A stretch of DNA of 64,000 nt from Thermoflavifilum aggregans (GTDB lineage: Bacteria; Bacteroidota; Bacteroidia; Chitinophagales; Chitinophagaceae), in assembly GCF_002797735.1 (NCBI RefSeq), contig NZ_PGFG01000001.1, positions 1,984,001 through 2,048,000 of the forward strand. Direction: 5' to 3'. This document shows positions 43,596 to 53,181 of this stretch, in pieces. Each line of letters begins with the position of its first letter. Position 1 is the first letter of the stretch. The notes beneath the pieces are model-generated. The model was not told where the DNA came from, did no database searches, and was given only the letters and a program-made list of their open reading frames with translations. The position numbers and the translations under genes were made by a program.

Positions 43596-44666
43596 ATGAA
43601 CGAAACCATCACACAAGGGCGTATAGCCGAATTACTGGGCGACCAGGCCGAGTATTTGCTGAATCATGTTTGCAAGACTATTGATGCTTCGCAGCTGACG
43701 CTGCCAGGTCCGGACTATCTGGATAAGGTATGGCTGAATTCCAACCGCAACAATCAGGTGTTGCGTAGCCTGCAGGCTATTTTCAACCATGGCCGGCTGG
43801 CAGGTACGGGGTATATTTCCATTTTTCCGGTTGACCAAGGTGTGGAGCACAGTGCCGGATCGGCTTTTGCCCCCAACCCGATATACTTCGATCCGGAAAA
43901 CATCATCCGGCTGGCCATTGAGGGCGGATGCAATGCCGTAGCATCTACCTTCGGAGTGCTGGGTATCATGTCTAGAAAATACGCACACAAGATTCCTTTT
44001 ATAGTAAAGATTAATCACAACGAGTTTCTGAGTTATCCCAACAGGTATGACCAGACTCTGTTTGGTACGGTGAAAAGCGCCTGGAATATGGGTGCCGTTG
44101 CAGTAGGCGCCACGGTTTACTGGGGCTCTGCCGAAAGCAATCGCCAGCTGAAAGAAATTGCTGAAGCCTTCGAGCTGGCACATGAGCTGGGCATGGCCAC
44201 TATCCTCTGGTGCTACACACGCAACAGTGCCTTCAAGGTAAACAATGTGGATTATCACACTTCTGCCGATTTAACCGGCCAGGCCAATCACCTGGGCGTC
44301 ACCATCCAGGCCGACATCATCAAGCAGAAACTTCCTACCAACAACGGAGGATATCTGGCCACCAAACATGGCAAAACCAGTCCACTGGTCTATGAAAAGT
44401 TAACCACCGATCATCCTATTGACCTTTGCCGGTATCAGGTATTAAACTGCTACAGCGGCCGCATCGGGCTTATCAACTCAGGAGGCGAATCCAAAGGCCA
44501 GTCAGATCTGGCTGAAGCCGTCGCTACTGCCGTCATTAACAAACGCGCAGGTGGAATGGGGCTCATCCTGGGAAGAAAAGCCTTTCAGCGGCCTTTCAAG
44601 GAAGGAGTGCAACTCCTGCATGCCACGCAGGACGTATATCTGGACAAGTCCATTACCATTGCCTGA
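43596..44666 (+). CDS. Class I fructose-bisphosphate aldolase (DhnA/archaeal type)
   Basis: A 356-residue Schiff-base aldolase of the DhnA/DeoC-LacD type, cleaving or forming fructose 1,6-bisphosphate. [19 protein letters not shown] is the family's N-terminal signature, and the barrel continues with [17 protein letters not shown] and [17 protein letters not shown] (phosphate-binding loop). The 16-residue upstream extension was rejected because the -7 promoter box lies inside it. Glycolysis or gluconeogenesis in the cytoplasm. Confidence 0.93.
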   Translation: MNETITQGRIAELLGDQAEYLLNHVCKTIDASQLTLPGPDYLDKVWLNSNRNNQVLRSLQAIFNHGRLAGTGYISIFPVDQGVEHSAGSAFAPNPIYFDPENIIRLAIEGGCNAVASTFGVLGIMSRKYAHKIPFIVKINHNEFLSYPNRYDQTLFGTVKSAWNMGAVAVGATVYWGSAESNRQLKEIAEAFELAHELGMATILWCYTRNSAFKVNNVDYHTSADLTGQANHLGVTIQADIIKQKLPTNNGGYLATKHGKTSPLVYEKLTTDHPIDLCRYQVLNCYSGRIGLINSGGESKGQSDLAEAVATAVINKRAGGMGLILGRKAFQRPFKEGVQLLHATQDVYLDKSITIA

Positions 44667-44732
44667 ACCCCATGATGCCGGGTTTGTTTTGCCAGCAAGG
44701 ATATGTCCCCAAAACAAGCAAACCTTCGGTGT

Positions 44733-44740
44733 TATCTTTG
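44733..44740 (+). promoter_or_regulatory. Bacteroidota -7 element for accD
   Basis: TATCTTTG, a perfect TAnnTTTG identical to the box before the aldolase gene, lies 40 nt upstream of the accD ATG. No good -33 match was seen. Confidence 0.5.
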
Positions 44741-44780
44741 CCATTCCGGCCCTGAGCTGGAATTCTAAATTTCGTGCACT

Positions 44781-45629
44781 ATGGCAAAATGGTTTCAAAG
44801 GATCAAAAAAGGAATTGAGACTTCCACCAGTGAAAAAAAGGAACCACCTGACGGCCTGTGGACCAAATGTCCGAAATGCAAAAAGCTGATCCTGACCAAA
44901 GACCTGAGGGAGAACAATTTTGTATGCGATAAATGCAATTATCATTTTCGCATCAACTCAGCCGAATATTTTCAGATTCTTTTTGATGAAGATCATTCCC
45001 AGGAATTATTCGGCAATATTTATCCGGTGGATATTCTGGGATTCAAGGATATAAAAACCTATGAAGAACGGTTGCAGGAAGCCCAGAAAAAAACGGGACT
45101 GGCCGATGCAATTCGTGTGGGTGCAGGTAAGGTAAATGGTTTTGACCTGGTAATTGCGTGTATGGACTTTGATTTTATCGGGGGGTCCATGGGTTCGGTG
45201 GTTGGTGAAAAAATTGCCCGTTCGGTAGATTATTGCGTGGATCACCGTATTCCTCTGCTGATCATCTCCAAATCGGGCGGCGCCCGCATGATGGAAAGCG
45301 CATTTTCCCTGATGCAAATGGCCAAAACAGCCGCCAAGCTTACCCAGCTTGCAGAAGCCCGCATTCCCTATTTTTCACTCATGACCGATCCAACCACGGG
45401 TGGCGTAACGGCATCATTTGCCATGCTGGGTGATATCAATATGGCTGAACCCGGTGCCCTGATTGGATTTGCAGGCCCCCGCGTCATCAAGGAAACGATC
45501 AAGAAAGACTTGCCGGAAGGTTTTCAAACAGCCGAATTCCTCCTGGAACACGGTTTTCTGGATTTCATTGTAGATCGCAAGGAATTGAAAACCCGCATCA
45601 GCGAGCTGTTGCTGCTGTTCAGCAAATAA
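44781..45629 (+). CDS. accD: Acetyl-CoA carboxylase carboxyltransferase subunit beta
   Basis: A 282-residue subunit of the malonyl-CoA-forming carboxyltransferase. The N-terminal zinc ribbon has C30-PK-C33 and C49-DK-C52, followed by the crotonase-like fold ([42 protein letters not shown] and [17 protein letters not shown]). First step of fatty-acid synthesis, in a complex with AccA and biotinylated AccB-AccC, none of which is encoded in this window. smpB follows 31 bp later. Confidence 0.97.
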   Translation: MAKWFQRIKKGIETSTSEKKEPPDGLWTKCPKCKKLILTKDLRENNFVCDKCNYHFRINSAEYFQILFDEDHSQELFGNIYPVDILGFKDIKTYEERLQEAQKKTGLADAIRVGAGKVNGFDLVIACMDFDFIGGSMGSVVGEKIARSVDYCVDHRIPLLIISKSGGARMMESAFSLMQMAKTAAKLTQLAEARIPYFSLMTDPTTGGVTASFAMLGDINMAEPGALIGFAGPRVIKETIKKDLPEGFQTAEFLLEHGFLDFIVDRKELKTRISELLLLFSK

Positions 45630-45660
45630 TAATATTATTTCACCTTTATCCCTTATCATC

Positions 45661-46098
45661 ATGGAAATCAGCAATCGCCCGGCCTGGTTTCATTATGAAA
45701 TCAAAGACCGGTATATTGCCGGAATGGTTCTCACGGGCTCCGAAATCAAATCCATCCGCGAGGGAAAGGTGAGCTTTAACGACAGCTTCTGCTATTTTCA
45801 GGGCGATGAGTTGTTCGTGAAAAATCTACACATCGCAGAATATAAAAATGCCACCTATAGCAATCATGATCCCTTGCGGGAAAGAAAACTCCTGCTACAA
45901 AAAAGAGAATTGAGAAAACTGAAAAACGCCGTACAGGAAAAAGGCTATACCATTGTGCCCCTGCGCATCTTCATCAATGAAAAAGGATGGGCTAAAATGG
46001 AAATTGCACTGGTGAGAAGTAAAAAGATATACGATAAACGCGAAACAATCAAACAAAGAGAAGCTCAGCAGGAGATCATGCGCCGCTGGAAAAGATAA
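45661..46098 (+). CDS. smpB: SsrA-binding protein SmpB
   Basis: A 145-residue RNA-binding protein that delivers tmRNA to stalled ribosomes in trans-translation. It contains the family stretches YIAGMVLTGSEIKSIREGKV, DELFVKNLHIAEY, RKLLLQKRELRKL and the C-terminal basic tail ending RRWKR. Co-transcription with accD is likely from the 31-bp gap. The ssrA gene itself is not in this window. Confidence 0.97.
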   Translation: MEISNRPAWFHYEIKDRYIAGMVLTGSEIKSIREGKVSFNDSFCYFQGDELFVKNLHIAEYKNATYSNHDPLRERKLLLQKRELRKLKNAVQEKGYTIVPLRIFINEKGWAKMEIALVRSKKIYDKRETIKQREAQQEIMRRWKR

Positions 46099-46116
46099 CC
46101 TATCGCTTCTGCATGT

Positions 46117-48162
46117 TTAATGCACATCTCTCTGTTTTTTGTTGTGATAAGTCATATAACGCGCCGTTTCATAAAAAGCATACATCCAGGTGCGCATGGC
46201 ACGAAATACAGAATCTGTATAGGCATTCTGCGGAACAGGATTGTTGTTTAAAATCGAGACAAACTGATATTGATTTGGTTGATGAATGGATTGTTTGAGA
46301 TAATACGCATTGTTTACCAATCCCATCTGGTCATTATCCCGCTCGATGATAAAAGCCATGTTATGCATAGTATCCTGCAGATGCAATAAATCGCGGCCCA
46401 GCGTAAAATCGTGATACGATACATTGGCCAGACCCGCAAGCGTGGGTAATACATCTACCTGCGATGCAATCATGCTGTGCCGCTCAGGTTTCAACAATGC
46501 AGGCGCATAAATGATGAAAGGTACATGCTCACTGGTAAGCCTTTGATCCGTCCATGCACGGGGAAACATATTGCCAGCATCACCATTAATTCCATGATCT
46601 CCGATGAAAGCAAATATGGTATTTCTGAAATAAGGTTCACGGCTAGCTGTATCTAAAAACGTTTTCACACAAAAATCAAAATAGCGGAAAGCATTGAGTT
46701 CTTCATTCGAAAAAAATCCGTACTTCTTTAAAGTATCGATCGGATAATTTACCTTGTGAAAATAGCGCAAATCCTCATCAGGAATGGAATAGGGACGATG
46801 GTTATCAGAAGTTTGAATGATGGCGAAAAACGGACGTGTCTGCGTGCGTAATATTTTATTGGCTTCGAGAAATAGATTTTTATCGCTGATGCCCCACACA
46901 TCCAGTCGAGGTGCACTGTAATCTTTTTCTTCATAAATATGCACACTGTCAATATTATTGTCGAGCAGCCCGCGGATATTGGCCCAACTGGTGCTTCCAC
47001 CGATGAAATAAAAGCGGCGATAACCCTTGAATGCGTTAATGATGGTATGCTGATCTACAATCTGCGGATTGCGGCTTGCTGTTTTATGCACTTCCACATC
47101 AGGCAAGCCGGTAATAACAGCCCACACACCACGTGCTGTACCAAAACTGGGTGTAAAACAATGATCGAAAAAGATTCCATGCTGCGCGATGCTGTCAATG
47201 AAGGGTGTTGTATTTAATGGATTTCCCCACATGGAACTTTTGTAACCGCTGAAACTTTCACAAATCACCAGCACAATATTGGGATGCCATGCAGGCCGGG
47301 TGGTGTCTTCCGGAAAATAACGCTCATAGTTTAAATGCACACTGTCGGGATGATCCACGCCCAGATAAGCAGCCATCATTGGATAATAGTACCTGGCTTT
47401 TTCCGTATCAAAGGTGGAATTGCGGAAAGCAAGCGTGCTGAAAAAACTCTGAAATGGGTTTAAAGCAATTTGTGCATTGAAATCACCTTTCAGCGTGAAT
47501 GCATCACTCCAGCGGAGAGGAAATTGTCCTATGCGACCAAATATCCATCCTCCAAAAAACAGAAACAAGATTACAGATCGCACCCATCGGAAACGCTTCT
47601 CTACCTCAGGCTGAGCTGCAATTTTGTAAAATGTATATCGTATGTACTGAAAACATAAAAACACGAAAACAATGATTGCAACCAGCATCCATATCACCGG
47701 ATAGGTTTCCCAGATCATACCCAGTGAAGTGAGGGGATTCTGGAGAAATTCAAGTACATGTGCATTTAACCGCACATGCAGATAGGCAAAATGGGCTGCA
47801 TCAACCGTATAAAAAAAAGAAAAAACAATCAGTGCAATGAACCAAAGCGCAAAGTGAAACTTACGCCCAAACCTGCTGTAAAAGGGATGCAGAAAAGGAA
47901 CAGCGCTGAGCAAAATCATCAAGACCGCCATGATACCTATTTCCCGCATATCATAACGAATACCCATCCACATTACCGCCGGAAATTGGTGCTCACCGAT
48001 GGAGATATGCCGGAAATACAGATACATGGCCAGTCTGGCCAGCGACATGATCACCAAAAAAAATATAGACAATGCAAAAATCCAGCGCTGCAGACGCGAG
48101 GACAGTGGTTTTCCTTTCATGAGATCAAAAGCGGATGGTGCATCAAATGAAAACGGATGCAA
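46117..48162 (-). CDS. LTA synthase family / sulfatase-fold membrane phosphotransferase
   Basis: A 681-residue protein, or 667 from the ATG at 48120. The first ~240 residues contain about five membrane helices. The extracytoplasmic domain has the alkaline-phosphatase/sulfatase fold: NIVLVICESFSG, then TPFIDSIAQHGIFFDHCF, TPSFGTARGVWAVITGLP with the likely catalytic Thr, and FAFIGDHGINGD with metal ligands. It belongs to the LtaS/OpgB/phosphoethanolamine-transferase superfamily. Gram-negative Bacteroidota make no lipoteichoic acid, so transfer of phosphoglycerol or phosphoethanolamine to a glycan or lipid is more likely. Confidence 0.88.
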   Translation of the reverse strand: MHPFSFDAPSAFDLMKGKPLSSRLQRWIFALSIFFLVIMSLARLAMYLYFRHISIGEHQFPAVMWMGIRYDMREIGIMAVLMILLSAVPFLHPFYSRFGRKFHFALWFIALIVFSFFYTVDAAHFAYLHVRLNAHVLEFLQNPLTSLGMIWETYPVIWMLVAIIVFVFLCFQYIRYTFYKIAAQPEVEKRFRWVRSVILFLFFGGWIFGRIGQFPLRWSDAFTLKGDFNAQIALNPFQSFFSTLAFRNSTFDTEKARYYYPMMAAYLGVDHPDSVHLNYERYFPEDTTRPAWHPNIVLVICESFSGYKSSMWGNPLNTTPFIDSIAQHGIFFDHCFTPSFGTARGVWAVITGLPDVEVHKTASRNPQIVDQHTIINAFKGYRRFYFIGGSTSWANIRGLLDNNIDSVHIYEEKDYSAPRLDVWGISDKNLFLEANKILRTQTRPFFAIIQTSDNHRPYSIPDEDLRYFHKVNYPIDTLKKYGFFSNEELNAFRYFDFCVKTFLDTASREPYFRNTIFAFIGDHGINGDAGNMFPRAWTDQRLTSEHVPFIIYAPALLKPERHSMIASQVDVLPTLAGLANVSYHDFTLGRDLLHLQDTMHNMAFIIERDNDQMGLVNNAYYLKQSIHQPNQYQFVSILNNNPVPQNAYTDSVFRAMRTWMYAFYETARYMTYHNKKQRDVH

Positions 48163-48212
48163 AATACAACATTACCTGCTGAAAAGCAGATTGTTAACCA
48201 AATGAAAACAGC

Positions 48213-49106
48213 TCAGGATTGAGGTGCCGACTTACGGGGATATACATGCCTTTCGGCGTGGTAGGAAGAACGCACCAACGGGCCACTTTCCACATAATCA
48301 AATCCCATCTGGTAACCAATTTCCCGATATTCAGCAAACTCATCCGGATGTACATATCGTTCCACCGGTAAATGATGCGGGGTGGGTTGCAGGTATTGTC
48401 CCAATGTAAGTACATCGCAGCCATTGTTTAGCAGGTCTTCCATAGCCTGCAGCACTTCATCCCTGGTTTCACCCAAACCAAGCATAATGCCGCTCTTGGT
48501 GCGCATGCCTGCCTGCTTCAGCCGGCGAATCACTTCCAAGCTCCGATGGTATTTGGCTTGAATGCGCACTTTCCGGGTAAGCCGTTCCACTGTTTCCAGA
48601 TTATGGGAAACTACTTCAGGAGCGGCGTCAATAATCCGTTGCAGATTATCCCAGTTACCCTTGAAATCAGGAATCAGGGTTTCAAGCGTGGTTTCCGGAT
48701 TCAAAGCACGAATGGCGCGGATGGTATTGTACCAGATAATAGAACCACCGTCGGGTAATTCATCGCGATCTACTGAAGTAATGACGGCATGTTTGATTTT
48801 CATCAGATAAATGGCTTCCGCTACCCGTTGCGGCTCATCCCAATCCACAGGCAAAGGCCGGCCTGTAGCCACCGCACAGAATCCGCAGCTGCGGGTGCAG
48901 ATATTGCCCAGAATCATAAAAGTGGCTGTACCTGCGCCCCAACATTCACCCATATTGGGACAATTGCCGCTTTCACAGATGGTGTGCAGTTTATGGGTAT
49001 CAACAATTTGTCTGACACGACGGTAATTTTCACCAACAGGTAATTTCACTCGCAACCAGTCTGGTTTTTTCTTTTTTGGTTCTGCCTGTACTTGTGTTGT
49101 TTCCAT
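48213..49106 (-). CDS. lipA: Lipoyl synthase
   Basis: A 297-residue radical-SAM enzyme inserting two sulfurs into octanoyl groups on lipoyl domains. The auxiliary cluster motif has C44, C49 and C55 in [13 protein letters not shown], and the radical-SAM cluster C70, C74 and C77 in CTRSCGFC. The [12 protein letters not shown] and [10 protein letters not shown] stretches follow, with a conserved C-terminal [10 protein letters not shown]. The gene is preceded on the same strand by a putative outer-membrane protein gene, separated by a small hairpin. Confidence 0.97.
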   Translation of the reverse strand: METTQVQAEPKKKKPDWLRVKLPVGENYRRVRQIVDTHKLHTICESGNCPNMGECWGAGTATFMILGNICTRSCGFCAVATGRPLPVDWDEPQRVAEAIYLMKIKHAVITSVDRDELPDGGSIIWYNTIRAIRALNPETTLETLIPDFKGNWDNLQRIIDAAPEVVSHNLETVERLTRKVRIQAKYHRSLEVIRRLKQAGMRTKSGIMLGLGETRDEVLQAMEDLLNNGCDVLTLGQYLQPTPHHLPVERYVHPDEFAEYREIGYQMGFDYVESGPLVRSSYHAERHVYPRKSAPQS

Positions 49107-49130
49107 ATCTCGATGTGTTTAACTAATAAC

Positions 49131-49147
49131 CTGCAGGCGGCCTGCAG
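49131..49147. other. GC-rich perfect hairpin between lipA and the beta-barrel gene
   Basis: CTGCAGG-CGG-CCTGCAG is a 7-bp perfect stem with a 3-nt loop between the stop of the upstream minus-strand gene and the lipA start. No T-run follows on the minus strand, so it is a processing or weak termination signal at best. Confidence 0.45.
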
Positions 49148-49154
49148 AGAATAC

Positions 49155-50030
49155 TTACCATTTCTTTCCAAACATCAGTCCCACTGAAGCATTTAAAAAG
49201 AATTTCTGAGGTTTGTTGTCAACCATAATAGTGATATCCTGAAAATAATACTGCCCGCTTACACTCACTTCCAGTGCACTGACAAGTGAATTGAATGCAG
49301 CCCAGTCAAATCGCATGCCCACCCGGGCATACAACCCAGGCACCCATTTCAATTCATCCCAGCCCTTCTGCAAACCCGTTCCTCCCAGAATATTGTATGC
49401 ATCGAGAAATTGAGTTTTATTGGAGCCTGTGTAGCGGATATACTCCGTGGCATTGCTAGAAGAATCTACATACACCTGCAGATAGTAAGGCCGTAAAATA
49501 CCCATGGAAAAGCCTCCCAGATAAAGGGCTGACACTTCCACGCCATTTTTGTTGGCCTTGCTGCCAATCAGGTATCGCTGCCCAAGGCCCAGCCTTGCCT
49601 GATAAAATATATTTTGCTTGCCATACACATAAGGGTGTGTGGTATACACATTGCCGTAGAAGTCCACCCCGATGGGATTGGCCGATTTGCGTTCCTTGGG
49701 TGATTTGGTTTCACCTACTTCAAACTGATAGATATTGGTAAAAAGCTCGTTTTTCCGATGACCCAATTCCAGAAAGGCATTCCATCCATCAGTATTCAGC
49801 CGGAAACCACCCGAAAATTCATGGAGGTAAACCTCCTGTCCGTCCCGGTTGTAAAGCAGATAATTTTTGCTGGGTTTACCTACAATCGGAGCAGGATTAT
49901 TCTGGGCATAAGCTGCTATGAGCGGCAGCATGCAAAAAAGAATCAAAATGTATGTACGCACAACAAAAAAGTTTAACCCATTAAACGTGATTTTCGGGCG
50001 CCTATTGCTGCTACTATCCGTTATTTTCAT
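49155..50030 (-). CDS. Putative outer-membrane beta-barrel protein
   Basis: About 291 residues from the ATG at 50030; a longer frame reaches 50192 and a GTG at 49961 would start just before the signal peptide (RTYILILFCMLPLIAAYAQ). The mature part is rich in alternating aromatic strands (FSGGFRLNTDGWNAFLELGH, FYQARLGLGQRYLIGS, LYARVGMRFDWAAF and QYYFQDITIMV) and ends in a strand with a terminal aromatic residue (FGKKW), suggesting an 8-12-stranded barrel. No named family recognised. Same strand as lipA. Confidence 0.65.
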   Translation of the reverse strand: MKITDSSSNRRPKITFNGLNFFVVRTYILILFCMLPLIAAYAQNNPAPIVGKPSKNYLLYNRDGQEVYLHEFSGGFRLNTDGWNAFLELGHRKNELFTNIYQFEVGETKSPKERKSANPIGVDFYGNVYTTHPYVYGKQNIFYQARLGLGQRYLIGSKANKNGVEVSALYLGGFSMGILRPYYLQVYVDSSSNATEYIRYTGSNKTQFLDAYNILGGTGLQKGWDELKWVPGLYARVGMRFDWAAFNSLVSALEVSVSGQYYFQDITIMVDNKPQKFFLNASVGLMFGKKW

Positions 50031-50350
50031 TGCCCATCCGAAATTACTGAAATTTATCGTTCGCCACATCCTTTCATGTGGGTGTATCATACTGCAAGTT
50101 AGTGCATCGAAACAGAAGAAAAATGGGTTGCCTCTGGGTGATGTAAAAATGATAAAACGGTGATGAAAAGATAGAAGGGTAAGTGCTTTCAAAAAGGAAG
50201 GGAAAAATTTTTGGGAGTATCATCTAATGTTGTTACACTTGCAATGATCTGGGCAATAGCTCGGATCAGACTCCGTCAGCTACAAGCTTGCGGATTTTTT
50301 TAAAAACTTCTATCCTGCCCTATCGAGAGGCAGGCTTCATTGCTACCACT

Positions 50351-50776
50351 ATGGCTCATTTTCAGGTTTATTACCAGGGACATCTGCGATGTGTAGCCAC
50401 CCATCTGGCCTCCGGCTCAGAAATCGAAACAGATGCACCTGTTGACAATCATGGTAAGGGTGAACGGTTTTCACCAACGGATCTGGTGGCTACTGCACTG
50501 GGTGTTTGTATGATGACCGTGATGGGCATTGCAGCAGAGGACAAACAAATTTCGCTGGAGGGGACGCGTCTGGATATTGAAAAAACAATGGCTGCCTCGC
50601 CCCGCAGGATTGTAAAAATCCGCGTGGAGATTCATTTTCCGGAGCAACTTTGCATTTCTGAGGCCGATCGCGCTCATCTGGAAAGAGTTGCGCGCAATTG
50701 TCCCGTCGCAAAAAGCATTCATCCCGATATTGAACAGGATATTCATTTTCATTGGCCTTCTCAGGGAACCGCATGA
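50351..50776 (+). CDS. OsmC family peroxiredoxin-like protein
   Basis: A 141-residue OsmC/Ohr-fold protein starting at the ATG at 50351 (MAHFQVYYQG); a 21-residue upstream extension lacks family support. The reactive cysteines are C53 in LGVCMMTVMG and C117 in RNCPVAKSIHP, at the usual spacing, with GERFSPTDLVATAL before them. The role is reduction of organic or fatty-acid hydroperoxides in the cytoplasm. Its last 16 bp overlap the end of the convergent DUF2851 gene. Confidence 0.9.
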   Translation: MAHFQVYYQGHLRCVATHLASGSEIETDAPVDNHGKGERFSPTDLVATALGVCMMTVMGIAAEDKQISLEGTRLDIEKTMAASPRRIVKIRVEIHFPEQLCISEADRAHLERVARNCPVAKSIHPDIEQDIHFHWPSQGTA

Positions 50777-52110
50777 ACTTTCCTCAACAGATGATGCCCA
50801 ATCGCACATGTCAGGCAGCGCCGGGGCAAACAATATTGCTGGTAAAGCTGGTATAACGCCTGGCTGTCGGCCGCATGCAGAGCGGGAATGGCATGTTGTT
50901 TCCAGATGCGGATGATCTGATTGTGCTCAGGCGGCAGGGCCTGCATCCAGTCCACGGCTCTTTGCTGCAAGTCATCCCGGAGTCGCAGCTTGCCATACCA
51001 CCACACCAGCGGTGCAATGGCATTCAGAATAAGATGATCCATCATATCCTTTCCGATAGCGGAAACTGCACCGGTAGAGCTTCTTCCGGGGTGTGAATCA
51101 TGGTGGCCGGCAGTTTGTTCTACAGGCACATCAAAGCGATAATGTTGCTGCCAGTAGCCAGGTAATTTTACCTGTAACAGGCTCCGCAAATCTTCCACTG
51201 CAGAGGCTTCCAGCCAGCGGGAAAACAGATGTACGGATTGATCCATCAATTCTGCAAGCTGAGCGAGGCGGATAGTCGGAAAATTAGCCGGGCGCAGGCG
51301 CTTCCATTGCCAGCCGGAAGGATCAAGGGGATGCAATCGATACTTGTATTGCAGAGCGGTATACAATTGCTGCAAATAACGCGGATAATCGTCCTGAAAC
51401 CGGCCCTGCAAAAGACCAGCCTGACCAAAGAGCAAAGCTGCCGTGGCGCCTGGAATATGGCGGTTACGGGCAAATAGGCGCCGGGGCGTGTGTACAGCAA
51501 GTGCTTCAAACATGTCGGCATTCCGGTTCATCCCAAAACTTCGCGCTGTCAGGATATAGGCAACCTCTTCCCAATCCTCCTGCGTGTGTTGCAACCATTG
51601 ACGGATGCGCTTTCCCTTATCCTCATCCCATCGTTCTGCCAGCAATCTTTCCTTCCAGCTGGTCCATATCAGCTGAGGCACATCGGCAGGACCTGTAAGC
51701 GAACCGGCACAAACCACAGGCTGCAGCTGCTGCATCCAGGCTTCATACTGCCGAATCATGCTGCGTGATACCCGCCCCTTCAACTCCACACAGGGAAAAT
51801 GCTGCAACAAAGGATCTTCATCAGCCAAATCCTGCTCATATACCACATGCAAAATCAGTTTCTGATAATGCGCATCAGAAGCATGCTGATGTTTGTACCA
51901 ATCAGAACTCCGCAAATGAATTTCCACATCACCTACCCACAAGGCAGATCCAATGCGAATCCGGGCTTCCTGAAAATCAGGCCCCTGCCCGTCCTGATTC
52001 CATATCCCCGGATGCAGAATCTCAACGGCCTCTCCCTGTACCGTATGCAGCGATTGATGTTGAAAATAGCGGTAAAGCCAGATGAATTGCAGTAATTTTT
52101 CTGATATCAT
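50761..52110 (-). CDS. DUF2851 family protein
   Basis: A 449-residue soluble protein of DUF2851, found widely in Bacteroidota. The N-terminal region is highly conserved: EKLLQFIWLYRYF, then GQGPDFQEARIRIG and WVGDVEIHLRSSDWYKHQH. The acidic and basic residues spaced in D/E...EIH resemble a PD-(D/E)xK nuclease-like core; this is my inference. The C-terminal part has the CLTCAIGHHLL motif. No experimentally known function. Overlaps the OsmC gene end by 16 bp. Confidence 0.85.
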   Translation of the reverse strand: MISEKLLQFIWLYRYFQHQSLHTVQGEAVEILHPGIWNQDGQGPDFQEARIRIGSALWVGDVEIHLRSSDWYKHQHASDAHYQKLILHVVYEQDLADEDPLLQHFPCVELKGRVSRSMIRQYEAWMQQLQPVVCAGSLTGPADVPQLIWTSWKERLLAERWDEDKGKRIRQWLQHTQEDWEEVAYILTARSFGMNRNADMFEALAVHTPRRLFARNRHIPGATAALLFGQAGLLQGRFQDDYPRYLQQLYTALQYKYRLHPLDPSGWQWKRLRPANFPTIRLAQLAELMDQSVHLFSRWLEASAVEDLRSLLQVKLPGYWQQHYRFDVPVEQTAGHHDSHPGRSSTGAVSAIGKDMMDHLILNAIAPLVWWYGKLRLRDDLQQRAVDWMQALPPEHNQIIRIWKQHAIPALHAADSQALYQLYQQYCLPRRCLTCAIGHHLLRKVHAVP

Positions 52111-52175
52111 GATGCAAGGGTTTTCAGCATAGGGCTATGCTTTTTTTGAAAAGGGCATCCGGAAGGATATGATCA

Positions 52176-53069
52176 TCAGATGAATATGCGGCTTACTTCA
52201 CTGTATCGTTCACGATACTCACGAGGTGTACAACCTTTCCTGCGTTTGAAAATACGATTAAAATTGGAAATATTGTTAAATCCGCATTTGTAGGCAATTT
52301 CCGCAATTGTGAGATTGGTTTCCATCAGCATACGGCTGGCATGTGCGAGCCTTTTTTCCGTGAGGCTGTCAATAAACGTCATCCCCGTCTTGTTGCGAAA
52401 ATAACGGCTGAAAGCCGTTTCTGTCATATTATTCAGCTTCGATACCTCGGCAAGTGTAATGGGCTTGTTAAAATGTTTATCAATGTATTCCAGCGTCCGT
52501 TCAATACGAGGAGGCGTGTGCTGTGAAAAACGCAAAGACTGAAAACTATCGCTCGACAACAATCGCATGTTCCGCGAAGTGGATAAATCATGCAGTACAG
52601 ACATAAGCTCCAGCACGGAATCAAATCCCTGTTTCTGATTCAAATGCATGATACGGGGCATGATGTGTTCAATGGTTTCCCTAGAAAACAAAATGCCTCT
52701 CAAGGATTTTTCAAACATCATCCGGATGAAACTCAATTGATTGCGCCGCAAAAACTTTTCATCAAACAAATCCTTATGAAACTGAATGGTTATTTCCCGG
52801 ATTTCCTTGCTGGTACAATGGTGTGTAAACCAGGCATGAGGCAAATTCGGCCCTACCAGCACCAGCTCCAGGTCATCAATTTCTTCGATATGATCGCCCA
52901 CCACACGCTGCGCTCCTTTGGCATTCATGATGAAATTCAATTCATATTCTTCATGATAATGAAGGGGAAAATGAAAATTGGACTTCACCCGGATGGCAAT
53001 GGTAAAACAATCAGTTTGCGTGAGCGGGGTAATTTCCCTCATGATCTGATCATACAAGCTGTCACGCAT
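52176..53069 (-). CDS. AraC-family transcriptional regulator
   Basis: A 297-residue regulator. The N-terminal cupin-like ligand domain contains HFPLHYHEEYELNFIM and LVGPNLPHAW. The C-terminal double helix-turn-helix (about 195-297) carries YIDKHFNKPITLAEVSKL, AFSRYFRNKTGMTFIDSL, then IAEIAYKCGFNNISNFNRIF and GCTPREYRER. It is divergent from the GH26-SLC5-epimerase operon across a 112-bp gap and is the likely local controller of mannan use. Sugar ligand unknown. A 13-bp palindrome overlaps its start codon. Confidence 0.92.
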   Translation of the reverse strand: MRDSLYDQIMREITPLTQTDCFTIAIRVKSNFHFPLHYHEEYELNFIMNAKGAQRVVGDHIEEIDDLELVLVGPNLPHAWFTHHCTSKEIREITIQFHKDLFDEKFLRRNQLSFIRMMFEKSLRGILFSRETIEHIMPRIMHLNQKQGFDSVLELMSVLHDLSTSRNMRLLSSDSFQSLRFSQHTPPRIERTLEYIDKHFNKPITLAEVSKLNNMTETAFSRYFRNKTGMTFIDSLTEKRLAHASRMLMETNLTIAEIAYKCGFNNISNFNRIFKRRKGCTPREYRERYSEVSRIFI

Positions 53070-53080
53070 GCACAGTGCAT
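53068..53080. promoter_or_regulatory. Palindrome ATGCACAGTGCAT at the araC-type start
   Basis: A perfect 6-1-6 inverted repeat overlaps the start codon region of the AraC regulator. It could be a protein-binding site or an mRNA hairpin affecting initiation. Inference only. Confidence 0.3.
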
Positions 53081-53110
53081 TTTGAATGTGTGTAAATATA
53101 CTTAAAAATG

Positions 53111-53174
53111 ATTTTTACCAAATCAAACCCTTTCGCTCAACCGGATTCAGGTAAATGTTATTTTTATGGTAAAT
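53111..53174. promoter_or_regulatory. Candidate operator: three GGTAAA half-sites between araC-type regulator and GH26
   Basis: GGTAAAT occurs at 53150-53156 and 53168-53174, starts 18 bp apart on the plus strand. ATTTTTACC at 53111-53119 is the same core in reverse. AraC-type regulators often bind paired direct repeats of this spacing class. The last copy ends 8 nt before the GH26 ATG. Confidence 0.35.
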
Positions 53175-53181
53175 TATCCGT

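Noticed and set aside
43632-44258. 208-codon minus-strand frame inside the aldolase gene
   Set aside because: Shadow of the aldolase, which has conserved motifs and a promoter.
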